The notes under the pieces: model-generated | What the model was told of the DNA's origin: nothing | Database searches by the model: none | What the model saw: only the letters and a program-made list of their open reading frames with translations | Made by a program: the position numbers and the translations under genes | Source: a virus | Strand: one strand, 5' to 3' | IMG/VR virus record: IMGVR_UViG_3300032083_003484 | Coordinates: 1 to 64,000 of that record | DNA: 64,000 nt | Shown: positions 1-8,181 of the stretch, in pieces | Layout: the number at the start of each line of letters is the position of its first letter | Position numbering within the stretch: position 1 is the first letter of the stretch

Positions 1-392
1 TGGTCATCAAAAACGCACATAGCGTGTAAAACAAACTTTTCTGAGAGGTTTACTTGCTCATAACCCTTGAAAAGATGTAGATCCGGGTGTTTTAGGTTCT
101 GAACGATGGGAGTTAGGGCATCTTGGCGTGCTGAGTTCTTTAGATTTCCATCGTGGTTGCCCAAAAGAACATAAGTTGGCGCAATATCAGCCAAACTTGA
201 TAGGAAGTCTGATGCTAGCTCAACAAATTCGGGTGAAATCTGGGTCTTTGTGTGTGCGATGTCCCCTGTGTGAATAATAAAGTCGACATTTTCTTCTTTT
301 AAAGTTTTATAAAGCTGTGAAAATACTTGTCGATACTCTTTTTGGTATTTGTAGTTTCGGATGTGTGTGTCTGAAATTTGTGCAAAACGCAT
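1..392 (-). CDS. SbcD/Mre11-like exonuclease subunit (partial, 3' end outside window)
   Basis: The minus-strand frame from an ATG at 390-392 stays open to the window edge and encodes the first 130 residues of a calcineurin-like phosphoesterase. The metal-binding motifs come in family order: SDTH near residue 7, GDIAH near residue 44 and GNHD near residue 80. This is the layout of SbcD/Mre11 and of T4 gp47, the nuclease subunit that works with an SbcC/Rad50 (gp46) ATPase in end processing and recombination-dependent replication. The partner gene would be expected just beyond the window. The start overlaps the primase stop by one base (TAATG), so the two are probably translationally coupled. 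The family assignment is strong; the precise role is inferred. Confidence 0.85.
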   Translation of the reverse strand, partial: MRFAQISDTHIRNYKYQKEYRQVFSQLYKTLKEENVDFIIHTGDIAHTKTQISPEFVELASDFLSSLADIAPTYVLLGNHDGNLKNSARQDALTPIVQNLKHPDLHLFKGYEQVNLSEKFVLHAMCVFDD

Positions 393-1348
393 TAAATCGC
401 CTCCAGTAAGTTTCTTGCTGTTAATTCGAATAAATCCTGTTGTAGGATAGGTGCTGCTTTTTTCTTTCGCAGTGAAAATTCGTTTTTGGGCATCTCTCCC
501 AAGTCATTAAAGCCGGATAAGTCAACCTTGAAGACTTCTACCTCAAAATCAAGTAGAAGTTTCATAATCTTTAGTTCTTTTTCGTATGCATCTGGATCTA
601 AGGCCAGATACACCGTGCTGTCGTTCTCAATAAGCTTGCGAAGCAGCAACGAATTCTCGGTCATTGTGGAACCAAGGAGTGGGACTGAGTTAGGTCCGGA
701 GACAATGGCGTCAAAAACACCTTCTGTAATCACAATGTCTTGGTCCCAATCGATAAAGAGTTCGTTAAATACAATGTTGCGGCTGGCTTTTGGGTTTTTA
801 TAGGCCGGCCATACGCTTTTATCGAAGGCCCTGGTAATAAAATAGTTTGGTGAGCCACTATCCCCAAAGGATGGAACAACCAAGCGGTCTTTATAGATGC
901 CCTTCTCACAAAAACCAACCTTCCAATAAGCAAGATCAAAATCAGTCAAGCCTCTGGAGCGTAGATAGTTGAGTGGTCGTCGCAAAGTTAGAGGTATTTC
1001 TCTTTTATGAAGCGCTTGGTACTCCTTTGGAAGCTGAACCACTTGCTGTTCTTCTTCATCTGAAATCTCAAATAAAAGCTTTTCGTCAAATTCAGAAAAG
1101 TCAATCTTTCTTGAGAACCGATCCCATTCTTTTAGAAGCGACCAGTTACCAAATTTCTTGACCAAACGACGAATGTTTCGCCCTGATGCGTCGCATACCC
1201 AACACTTATATACATTTTTTTCAACATTTAGTGAAAGCTTTGGTTTGCGGTGGTTACAAAAAGGGCAGTGAAATAAAAATTCACCGCCCGACCTGTAAGA
1301 ATGTCCTAACGCTTGTTTTATAATGTTTAGTTTTTCTCGTCCGTGCAT
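392..1348 (-). CDS. DnaG-type DNA primase (zinc ribbon + TOPRIM)
   Basis: A protein of 318 residues with the two hallmarks of a short phage primase. The N-terminal zinc ribbon has C28-x2-C31 (CPFC) and C49-x2-C52 (CWVC). The central TOPRIM core has the ITEGVFDAI glutamate motif near residue 208 and the LALDPDA aspartate motif near residue 248. Such enzymes make RNA primers for lagging-strand synthesis, like T4 gp61. No helicase domain is fused, so a separate DnaB/gp41-like helicase is expected elsewhere. It overlaps the RuvC-like gene upstream by 22 nt and the SbcD-like gene downstream by 1 nt, forming a replication and recombination cluster. Confidence 0.88.
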   Translation of the reverse strand: MHGREKLNIIKQALGHSYRSGGEFLFHCPFCNHRKPKLSLNVEKNVYKCWVCDASGRNIRRLVKKFGNWSLLKEWDRFSRKIDFSEFDEKLLFEISDEEEQQVVQLPKEYQALHKREIPLTLRRPLNYLRSRGLTDFDLAYWKVGFCEKGIYKDRLVVPSFGDSGSPNYFITRAFDKSVWPAYKNPKASRNIVFNELFIDWDQDIVITEGVFDAIVSGPNSVPLLGSTMTENSLLLRKLIENDSTVYLALDPDAYEKELKIMKLLLDFEVEVFKVDLSGFNDLGEMPKNEFSLRKKKAAPILQQDLFELTARNLLEAI

Positions 1349-1845
1349 AGTTGTAGTCCCGCCCTGGCAATGATAAGTGAATCAGCCCGATCGAAAGTGT
1401 CGGGCTTGGGATTGCCATGTCTTGTATACTCTACCACGAATAAGGGCTCCGTGTCAAGCAAATGTTGCAGGACTTGTTTTTTTGCCGGTGTCCCCTTGGT
1501 TATTTTGATGCCGGCAAGTTTTCGAGCCGAGGTTGCGGCAATGTATCCTGGCTCTAGGGACCATTCTTTATAAGCAAGCCAAGAGACAACGCCATTAAAA
1601 CGAGAGAGAGTAGAAAGAGTTGCAGCTGAGCTAAATCCCGACCGAAAAGATTGTAAAGATTGCTCAATAAAAATCTTATCTGGTTCTTGAGAAAGACTTT
1701 TAAAATACTCAGCAACTTTTTCACTCTTTAAAAAGAAGTTCTTATACTTACGAAGATCTATAGAATCATTTAAAATAATGTTATTATTATAATCTAATAA
1801 CGTTATACCTGTTATACTTGTACTTATATCTAAACCTAAAATCAT
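1327..1845 (-). CDS. RuvC-like Holliday junction resolvase
   Basis: A protein of 172 residues with an RNase H-fold resolvase pattern: GLDIS at the N-terminus (catalytic D6), a second acidic residue in FIEQ (E61) and a C-terminal DRADSLIIA segment supplying further acids. The length fits RuvC-type resolvases. The probable role is cleavage of branched recombination or replication intermediates before packaging, replacing T4 endonuclease VII. It is the first gene of the run RuvC-like, primase, SbcD-like. No Shine-Dalgarno is seen; instead a sigma-70-like -10 box lies exactly 6 nt before the ATG, consistent with a leaderless message. The family call is good; the substrate is inferred. Confidence 0.78.
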   Translation of the reverse strand: MILGLDISTSITGITLLDYNNNIILNDSIDLRKYKNFFLKSEKVAEYFKSLSQEPDKIFIEQSLQSFRSGFSSAATLSTLSRFNGVVSWLAYKEWSLEPGYIAATSARKLAGIKITKGTPAKKQVLQHLLDTEPLFVVEYTRHGNPKPDTFDRADSLIIARAGLQLCTDEKN

Positions 1846-1851
1846 ATAATG

Positions 1852-1880
1852 ATCTTATCATATATTTTATTAGATGTCAA
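1852..1880 (-). promoter_or_regulatory. Sigma-70-type promoter directly upstream of the RuvC-like gene
   Basis: On the minus strand a perfect TTGACA (1875-1880) is followed by a 17-nt spacer and TAAGAT (1852-1857). The ATG of the RuvC-like gene begins 6 nt after the -10 box, which is where transcription would be expected to start. The -35 box lies inside the last codons of the upstream structural gene, so this would separate replication genes from the structural block. Confidence 0.6.
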
Positions 1881-3027
1881 GCTTTAGTTTAAAAGTTATA
1901 TCTCTAGATTCAGTTTTCTTTACGGGTCTGGCCAAAGAAGCAATTGCAATAAGGTTTTTATCTTCATCGTATAAGCCTATTTTAGATATATAAGTTGTTT
2001 TCTCAAATGGGGCTGTTGGATCTTGATAAGATGCTGATGTTATATTTTTTATTATTCTTGCTGGCTCTCTAAAACTACCAACAGACCCAGTAAACTCTAT
2101 AGGCTTGTGACTATCTTTTGTATAGAATGTTGGGTTTTCAGATTGGTTTAGTTCTCCACGAGGAGCTGTGCAAAACATTAGCTTTGTATTGACTTCGCTG
2201 GTAGACTCAAAATGAAGATGGAAAGAAGAAGATGGCAGTGCGGCTGTGTATTCAATGTTTCCTTGAATTCCAGCTGTGTAATAATACCACTTAAATGGTT
2301 CTTCGGTGCCTCCAGACTGGTCATAATTATCAATGTTGTCGGTTGTGACATTCCAAGATCCAGTAAGCAAGATAGCGCCCATGTCTCTTAGTACCACACC
2401 AGCAACTGAACCGGTGTTTGTGTCTATTGGTAGAGTTTGGACTAACTCTCCCTTAGCGTTTGCTTCCAAGCGTCCTGTGAGCGTTCCAGTGACATAAAAG
2501 TCTAGTTTCAGAGTATCCGCCTTCATTCCTGAACCAAAGAAGATGGAAGGGACATCAATAAGCGCTATATCCTGTGTGCTCTTATCTCCAAGTGATGAAG
2601 AATACGCAAAGTGGTTAGAATAAAGCCTGCGTCTGTTTAGAGTGTTTTTTAAAGATACTATTTCTCTTCTTGTTGATCCCGTATAAAAGTTTCTTGTAAT
2701 GCTAGCAGAAAGAGGATAAGATCCTGAAATAACATCTCCATAGGAAAATGCATTATAAGAAGCTTCACTAACAGTGCTCATGTTGTTCAAAGAGGCGCCT
2801 TTAACAACAAAAGGGTAAATCAAGTTATCGCTAGCACGATCAACATTCATCTCGTAAAGGGAAATGAAGCCGGATGGAACACCATTTATTGTTGAGCCAA
2901 GCGAGGCAGCGCTGTTTGGCGCTCCGTTATAATAAACAGTTCTATCGTTAACAAAAAAGGAGCACGATGGGTTGACCACCCGAAGTTGGTCGACCACATC
3001 GTTTTGCTTGAACTGATAGAACTTCAT
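1870..3027 (-). CDS. Phage structural protein, paralogue of the next gene (function unknown)
   Basis: A protein of 385 residues, rich in Ser, Thr, Gly, Asn and Tyr, with no catalytic motif. Its C-terminus (ISKIGLYDEDKNLIAIASLA, then a VKK segment and a KLKLDI end) matches in layout the C-terminus of the adjacent 341-residue protein (TSIGLYSSDNVLLATAKLSE, then LKKDP and a VRLDY end). The two therefore probably share a C-terminal beta-rich domain and arose by tandem duplication. The position at the end of the tail/baseplate operon suggests a tail, fibre or decoration protein. I do not recognise a specific family. Confidence 0.6.
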   Translation of the reverse strand: MKFYQFKQNDVVDQLRVVNPSCSFFVNDRTVYYNGAPNSAASLGSTINGVPSGFISLYEMNVDRASDNLIYPFVVKGASLNNMSTVSEASYNAFSYGDVISGSYPLSASITRNFYTGSTRREIVSLKNTLNRRRLYSNHFAYSSSLGDKSTQDIALIDVPSIFFGSGMKADTLKLDFYVTGTLTGRLEANAKGELVQTLPIDTNTGSVAGVVLRDMGAILLTGSWNVTTDNIDNYDQSGGTEEPFKWYYYTAGIQGNIEYTAALPSSSFHLHFESTSEVNTKLMFCTAPRGELNQSENPTFYTKDSHKPIEFTGSVGSFREPARIIKNITSASYQDPTAPFEKTTYISKIGLYDEDKNLIAIASLARPVKKTESRDITFKLKLDI

Positions 3028-3028
3028 T

Positions 3029-4054
3029 TTAGTAGTCTAGTCTGACTCGTAATGTAAGCTCGTTTGTTGGATCTTTTTTGAGTGGCTCTGAAAGCTTTGC
3101 GGTAGCTAAAAGAACGTTGTCTGATGAATACAGGCCAATGGAAGTTACATAAGACGCAGGAGTGTCTGTTCTAGCATTCTTTATAACAACCTGTGAGCCC
3201 GATAGGTATGTTGAGTTTGATGAATAGTTAAACTCGTTGGAGCCGGCACGGCAGAAGTAAATACTTGAGTTGAGTTCCGTTGTGTTGTTAAACTGGACGT
3301 TGTCAAGCCTGTGCCTAAAGCCATCAGTTGAGCCGGTTATTGATGAGCCGGTTAAAACTGCATCAATGTCTTCATCGTCAACATTAAAGCCGGACGGCTG
3401 GGCAAAAAGGTTAAAGACACTGGCTGTTAAAACAGTAATTCCCGCTTGATAATAAACATGACCAACTGGAGTACCAGTACCGGCTGAGTTGGTGTATAAT
3501 AAGCCATATTCTCCTGCAGGCGAGTTAACTTTGTAATCAGTCTGAGCGCCAGCATCATAAACAGTATTAGATTCGGTCAAATTAGTGTAAGTACCACTCA
3601 AATAAGCAGTCATTTGGAATGAGCCTTTTTTAATTTCATCCTTGACGAGCAAGCGTGAGAAGGGGAAAAAGAAGCATTCTTTCATTTTCGTGCCGCCGCC
3701 TGATATATCACCGTCCTGATCAAAATCTTGAATTGAGCCAGTAACATCAGGCTGAACTAAAACTTTTGCAAACTGATTATAAATGTTTATCTTTTTAGCG
3801 TTCTGGATGCTAGCAGCGCCTGATAATGATGAATTTGCAGAGTAACCAACAGTTATATCAAATATGTGGTTTGCTGAAGAGCTTAGATAGGGATAGTCAT
3901 AAACAGACTGAAACATACCGTGAGCATAGTTTTTGATATTGTTGTCAGAATAAGTTCCTGATACAATTGTGCCAGTAATTGGAATAACCTCGTGAAGGTT
4001 TGTTGCCGTTACTGTTTGGTCGTCCGATCCGAATGTTTTAAATGTTGATGCCAT
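3029..4054 (-). CDS. Phage structural protein, paralogue of the previous gene (function unknown)
   Basis: A protein of 341 residues, low in charge and rich in Ser, Thr, Gly and Tyr, typical of beta-structured virion proteins. The C-terminal segment resembles that of the neighbouring 385-residue protein: an IGLYSSDN turn, a hydrophobic strand, a Lys-containing linker and a final alternating strand ending VRLDY. A GAGAG-type ribosome site precedes the ATG, and the next gene starts one base after its stop. A role in the tail or baseplate is inferred from the operon only. Confidence 0.6.
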   Translation of the reverse strand: MASTFKTFGSDDQTVTATNLHEVIPITGTIVSGTYSDNNIKNYAHGMFQSVYDYPYLSSSANHIFDITVGYSANSSLSGAASIQNAKKINIYNQFAKVLVQPDVTGSIQDFDQDGDISGGGTKMKECFFFPFSRLLVKDEIKKGSFQMTAYLSGTYTNLTESNTVYDAGAQTDYKVNSPAGEYGLLYTNSAGTGTPVGHVYYQAGITVLTASVFNLFAQPSGFNVDDEDIDAVLTGSSITGSTDGFRHRLDNVQFNNTTELNSSIYFCRAGSNEFNYSSNSTYLSGSQVVIKNARTDTPASYVTSIGLYSSDNVLLATAKLSEPLKKDPTNELTLRVRLDY

Positions 4055-4073
4055 TTTTTCTCTCTTTTATTTA

Positions 4074-5024
4074 TTATGAATTATTTTTTAAGAACCTGAT
4101 TGGTATCTGGACGGTGTAACCAGTTGACGCACCATAGATTGTAACAAATGAGTCAATATACTTAACATTGGCTGCAACGTCGGTATAATAGTCAATTGTA
4201 GCGCTAGTATCAACAGAACCGAATAAGTCAAAGTAGTAATCTGATTCTGCCAAGTCAATCTTCGGACGAATACGAAGCTGCAATATATTTCCTCTAGGGC
4301 CTGAAATAACCTGACCAGGTTGGCTACTGTTATTTCTATTTGCCCTTACGAAGGACGTGTCTGTTGTTGCACTAACCATGTAAGTTGCAATATCATCATC
4401 ATCAACGTTACTTGGGGTCTTTTCTGTAAGTTCTTCACTATTCAAGCCAGAAATTAGACCACCTAGTCGATTGTCCATCTCGATTATAAATGTATCTTCT
4501 CTAAGATCGGATGATAGGCCAGCGCCGGGGCTAATAGACGTAGTGTCTAAGCCTTGATCTACCCTAATGAATCGATTGCCGGTAGAGGATAGTTCATCGT
4601 CAGCAGGAGAGCGCAAGATGCCAATGTTATCCCCTGAGAATTTATCGTTTGTTGTTTTATCGACAGGGATTAGGAATGTATCTGCACCAAAATTTGCTGC
4701 TACTGGTCCTCGGCTGTCCGTATCGTTGAGTTTGATGACCGGTAGGTAAAGCAAGTTTGGATTGTTGATTGTTATGATCTTTGACTTCATTGACGACCCA
4801 TTGTTCGTGAATGCTTCAAAGATAGGAGTTTGGAGGATTTCTAGATCGAAGTAGGCAGAGCCACTTGGGTGGTTCTTGTCATAAAGGCCATAATCAATCT
4901 CATCGTCGCCTAAAGCAAACTTTGTGATTCTAAATGTTCCTTTTCCTTCTGCTAGGCGTCGTCGCCCTTCGTCTGTCAAGACTGCATCGAGTATGATGTC
5001 GCCTGAATTGTCTAAAAATGCCAT
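4074..5024 (-). CDS. Phage structural protein (tail-associated, unknown)
   Basis: A protein of 316 residues starting MAFLDNSGDIILDAVLTDEG. This opening, followed by an FALGDDEIDYGLY segment, is one I associate with conserved structural proteins of large marine myoviruses; I cannot name a family. The rest is beta-rich and low in charge. An AAGGAG ribosome site lies 5-10 nt before the ATG and the motif AACTATTTATA lies about 20 nt upstream of the start. It is transcribed in line with the baseplate block, so a tail or fibre-attachment role is likely but unproven. Confidence 0.6.
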   Translation of the reverse strand: MAFLDNSGDIILDAVLTDEGRRRLAEGKGTFRITKFALGDDEIDYGLYDKNHPSGSAYFDLEILQTPIFEAFTNNGSSMKSKIITINNPNLLYLPVIKLNDTDSRGPVAANFGADTFLIPVDKTTNDKFSGDNIGILRSPADDELSSTGNRFIRVDQGLDTTSISPGAGLSSDLREDTFIIEMDNRLGGLISGLNSEELTEKTPSNVDDDDIATYMVSATTDTSFVRANRNNSSQPGQVISGPRGNILQLRIRPKIDLAESDYYFDLFGSVDTSATIDYYTDVAANVKYIDSFVTIYGASTGYTVQIPIRFLKNNS

Positions 5025-5044
5025 GCATGAACTCCTTTTCTTAC

Positions 5045-5055
5045 TATAAATAGTT
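5045..5055 (-). promoter_or_regulatory. AACTATTTATA motif, putative phage promoter element
   Basis: The minus strand reads AACTATTTATA about 20 nt upstream of the 316-residue structural gene, in one of the few real intergenic gaps of the block. The same 11-mer or a one-base variant recurs upstream of other genes (21286, 33969, 60924, 63224). Read on the plus strand it equals TATAAATA, the T4 late-promoter core, but there it would point against the genes. Confidence 0.35.
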
Positions 5056-5074
5056 GTTAAATAATTTTATTCTA

Positions 5075-8000
5075 TTATGTATAATCAATACCACCACGGC
5101 TAATAGAGCCTAGGGTGTTTGCGGCGTCACCTTCTACTACCTCACGGGCCGTACCTGCTCTTTCACCGGCAGTCTCAAACTGTTCTTCACGAATGTTTTC
5201 TAGAGCCCGGTCCATAAGAGTGGCCCTAGGGCGCCCAGTTGGCACTGGGTCGCCTTCGTTTCTTCTTGCTATGGCATCTTGTATGTCTTTCTCTGTGACA
5301 GTATCTGGTACCATAGTTCTTCTTTCTTTTGTTGCAATGTTAAAATCGTTTAGAACATATTTAAACTCAACAAAGATTGACTTACCTGTTTTTTTAGATT
5401 TTAACTCAAGCATATACCTTTGATTGATAATGTTGTTTTGTGATTCTACCTTATCTGGATCTACACTTGATGGTAAAGCGCCTCTACCGAGAACTACTGA
5501 TGAAACATCCTCTGATTTCTTTCCATTAAATTGCCCACGAACAAAAGAGATCTCTTGAGCGTTAGGCCTGATCTTTATAAACCTTCTTACATTTTTGGAA
5601 TTAGTATCTTTTTTAATTTTTCTGAACTCTCCATCAGCCCCTAAAACACCAAACATTTCTTCAAGAGAAAATGTAGAAAGCAAAGGCTGGAGCGCTCCTT
5701 CGTTATCGACTAGCGTAAACTTAAATACTTCAGTTGGGTTGGAAATGTTTCCGTGAAAGTCCAAGGTTCTGAAAAGATAGTAATAGTCTACATTAGCAAC
5801 TATGTTATCCATAAAGGAAGTGCCGTCTGTGCTTTGATCTTTAGATGTTACACTTCTTATGATTCTTTTTCCTCTAACAAAATCTCGAATCGATTCTGGC
5901 TTTCGGTCTAACCTGAATACTTCGAAGGCTGCTGGAGTTTCATCTGAGTGGAATCTTATCTTTTCATCTTGTCTTACTTTTTGGGACTGTCTTATCTTTT
6001 GGAATAAAGCTCTATCTCCACTCTCAAGCACCACAGGCATTGCGTGTTCTGTTGCGTTCATTGATGAGAGTCTAATCTTGACTCGGTCACTAAAATCTTT
6101 TACCGGATAAAACTCAACGTTTGGTCTAACTGGGGGAGCGTCTGTTAGGACTGAATTCTCAAAAGCCAATGGAAGTTCTATTATCTTTGGCTGCTGACTG
6201 GTTCTTACCTTTGAACCTAAAACGTATCTGTCTTCTTCGGGGCGGGACCCAAGGTCAACACCCAATTCTATATTAGTGGCCACCTCATAGCGATAAGAAC
6301 TTTCTAAAACAAATGCTAATGCGGATAAAGAGTATTCGTATTCTTGATTTGGCTTGACTTGAGTATCAAAAAACTCTACAAGTTCTTCTGGTCTGTTGAA
6401 GATAAAGAACTGCTGACGGGCGCCTGTTAGGGTGTTTCTTTTACCAACCTTGTAAGCAAAAATCTCAAAATAGTTGTTTTTTCTTGACAAAAATAGGTCT
6501 TTTAGATTTGGAAGGTTGTCTGATGCGATATTTCCGATGGTTGTTTTAAGTTGATCAAGAAATTCAAAATTTGAAATAATTCCTTCATTTCTATAGTTGG
6601 TTAAGTTGAGATTATTCTTGTAGGGTGTTATAAAGCTTGAATTAAAACGCTCTACTTGCTCAAAAATGTCTGGCTTACCAATTATTTCAGTTTGTCCGGT
6701 TGACCTATTAATGGTGAATGGTTGTGTTGTATTGTTGAAGATTGTAGAAAAATCAAACTCTCTTGCCTCTCTAGTTGAAGTTGTTGTTGGTTGACCGGTA
6801 AAGTAATCAGTAATGGAAAGATTTTTTTGTCTTGATGTTATCTCACTTGCAGATGTTGCCGTGCCGTCCATCAAGTTGAGCATTATTTCTGCTTCTAGGT
6901 TATAGTTTGTTAGGATGTTCAACAAATTAAACTGGCTTGAAGGAAGATCCGAGATTTCTATCCTGTTGCCGAATGGGAAGAGTGATTGAAAATTAAAGTT
7001 TTGTGAGACTGTCGGATCAATCAAAATTAATCTTCTCTTTTGTTGGTCGGGCAGCTCTCCGTATGCCTCTTCAAACTCAACATTATTAAGGTTTTTGATT
7101 GAGATGCCAAACTTGTTGTATAAGTCTCTTGTTAGTTCACCAGATTGCTGACTAGTTTGCACTGGCTCTAAATCAAAAGGCCCAAAAAACAGCTTTTCTT
7201 TTAGTTCGTTGATATAGTTTGTTATTGTTGCAGTTGGCCGGTCTTCTTGGCGCATGTTATCTACCAAGGCTTCTAAGTACTTTATTATGCTAAAGAGATA
7301 GCCTGATGGCATCAAGCTTTCCTCAAAGCCTGTATAGAATCGGCTTGAGGGTGCTCTTTCTCCGAATTCGTACTCTCTAGATAAGAAATTGTAGTTCTCG
7401 TCGACAATAAATCTTAGATCAGATACTGCTTCTAAATTTGACTCTTTCTCCATCTTTACTAGCGTCTCGGGCACTTGCGCTAGAGTGTTAATGCTTAAAT
7501 CTAAGTATGAAGTGGCTATTTCTGATCTATCGACAAACGGCTTCATTCCTACCGGGCGAATAGTGAATTTTACAGAACTAAGGCCGGCTCTGGGTGCTAA
7601 GAGCGAAATTGTTTCTTCACACTTGTCCATCAGTGCGTGTGTGGCATAGTCATCGATAAGGTTGTATTTCCGACCTTCGAAATCGCCTCTCTGCAGGAAC
7701 TCGATGAAAACTTCCCGTGAATGAAAAACTTTTACCCATTCTAAGCTTCGAAAGTGAAACTTAATGTCTTGGAAAGATTCATAAAATAAAGATTGTTCGT
7801 CTTCGCCAACCTTTTGGACTGTTTTGTTTTTTATAAATCGAATCTTTGAGAAAGGTATACGGTATTCGAACTGAAAACTTTCCTGGAATCTTATAGTGTC
7901 ACCATCAAACGTTACTCGATCGTCAAATTTGGCAATGTTGCCTATCGTGACTTCTTCATCGGTTGTTGTTTTGTATCTGGCCAGTCCGGTTAGATAACGG

Positions 8001-8176
8001 AAAACATCGATGTTTGCCGGGATAACCTCTTCTATCGTTTCGCCGGTTTCTGTCGAGACGATAACTTCCCCACCAAACCTACTTTGAGGAAGGAAATCTG
8101 TCTGCTTTAAGTTTAGATCGAAAACAGTTTCATTATTGTAAAATTGTAAACTTCTATTTGATAAAATTGCTGACAT
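5075..8176 (-). CDS. Large tail/baseplate structural protein (1033 aa)
   Basis: A protein of 1033 residues with no enzyme motif. The region around residues 770-830 (YYYLFRTLDFHGNISNPTEV) has the look of a fibronectin-III-like beta-sandwich strand pattern. The last 90 residues are highly charged and helical (an Arg/Glu-rich run such as NIREEQFETAGERAG), unlike the rest. Similar charged tails end the 3066-residue protein nearby, so these may be docking or assembly segments. It lies 5 nt from the 948-residue-class protein in the baseplate operon. A structural role is inferred from size, composition and context. Confidence 0.6.
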   Translation of the reverse strand: MSAILSNRSLQFYNNETVFDLNLKQTDFLPQSRFGGEVIVSTETGETIEEVIPANIDVFRYLTGLARYKTTTDEEVTIGNIAKFDDRVTFDGDTIRFQESFQFEYRIPFSKIRFIKNKTVQKVGEDEQSLFYESFQDIKFHFRSLEWVKVFHSREVFIEFLQRGDFEGRKYNLIDDYATHALMDKCEETISLLAPRAGLSSVKFTIRPVGMKPFVDRSEIATSYLDLSINTLAQVPETLVKMEKESNLEAVSDLRFIVDENYNFLSREYEFGERAPSSRFYTGFEESLMPSGYLFSIIKYLEALVDNMRQEDRPTATITNYINELKEKLFFGPFDLEPVQTSQQSGELTRDLYNKFGISIKNLNNVEFEEAYGELPDQQKRRLILIDPTVSQNFNFQSLFPFGNRIEISDLPSSQFNLLNILTNYNLEAEIMLNLMDGTATSASEITSRQKNLSITDYFTGQPTTTSTREAREFDFSTIFNNTTQPFTINRSTGQTEIIGKPDIFEQVERFNSSFITPYKNNLNLTNYRNEGIISNFEFLDQLKTTIGNIASDNLPNLKDLFLSRKNNYFEIFAYKVGKRNTLTGARQQFFIFNRPEELVEFFDTQVKPNQEYEYSLSALAFVLESSYRYEVATNIELGVDLGSRPEEDRYVLGSKVRTSQQPKIIELPLAFENSVLTDAPPVRPNVEFYPVKDFSDRVKIRLSSMNATEHAMPVVLESGDRALFQKIRQSQKVRQDEKIRFHSDETPAAFEVFRLDRKPESIRDFVRGKRIIRSVTSKDQSTDGTSFMDNIVANVDYYYLFRTLDFHGNISNPTEVFKFTLVDNEGALQPLLSTFSLEEMFGVLGADGEFRKIKKDTNSKNVRRFIKIRPNAQEISFVRGQFNGKKSEDVSSVVLGRGALPSSVDPDKVESQNNIINQRYMLELKSKKTGKSIFVEFKYVLNDFNIATKERRTMVPDTVTEKDIQDAIARRNEGDPVPTGRPRATLMDRALENIREEQFETAGERAGTAREVVEGDAANTLGSISRGGIDYT

Positions 8177-8181
8177 TATAA

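Noticed and set aside
5045-5055. T4 late promoter TATAAATA on the plus strand
   Set aside because: It would transcribe against all nearby genes; I report the opposite-strand reading as a possible element instead.
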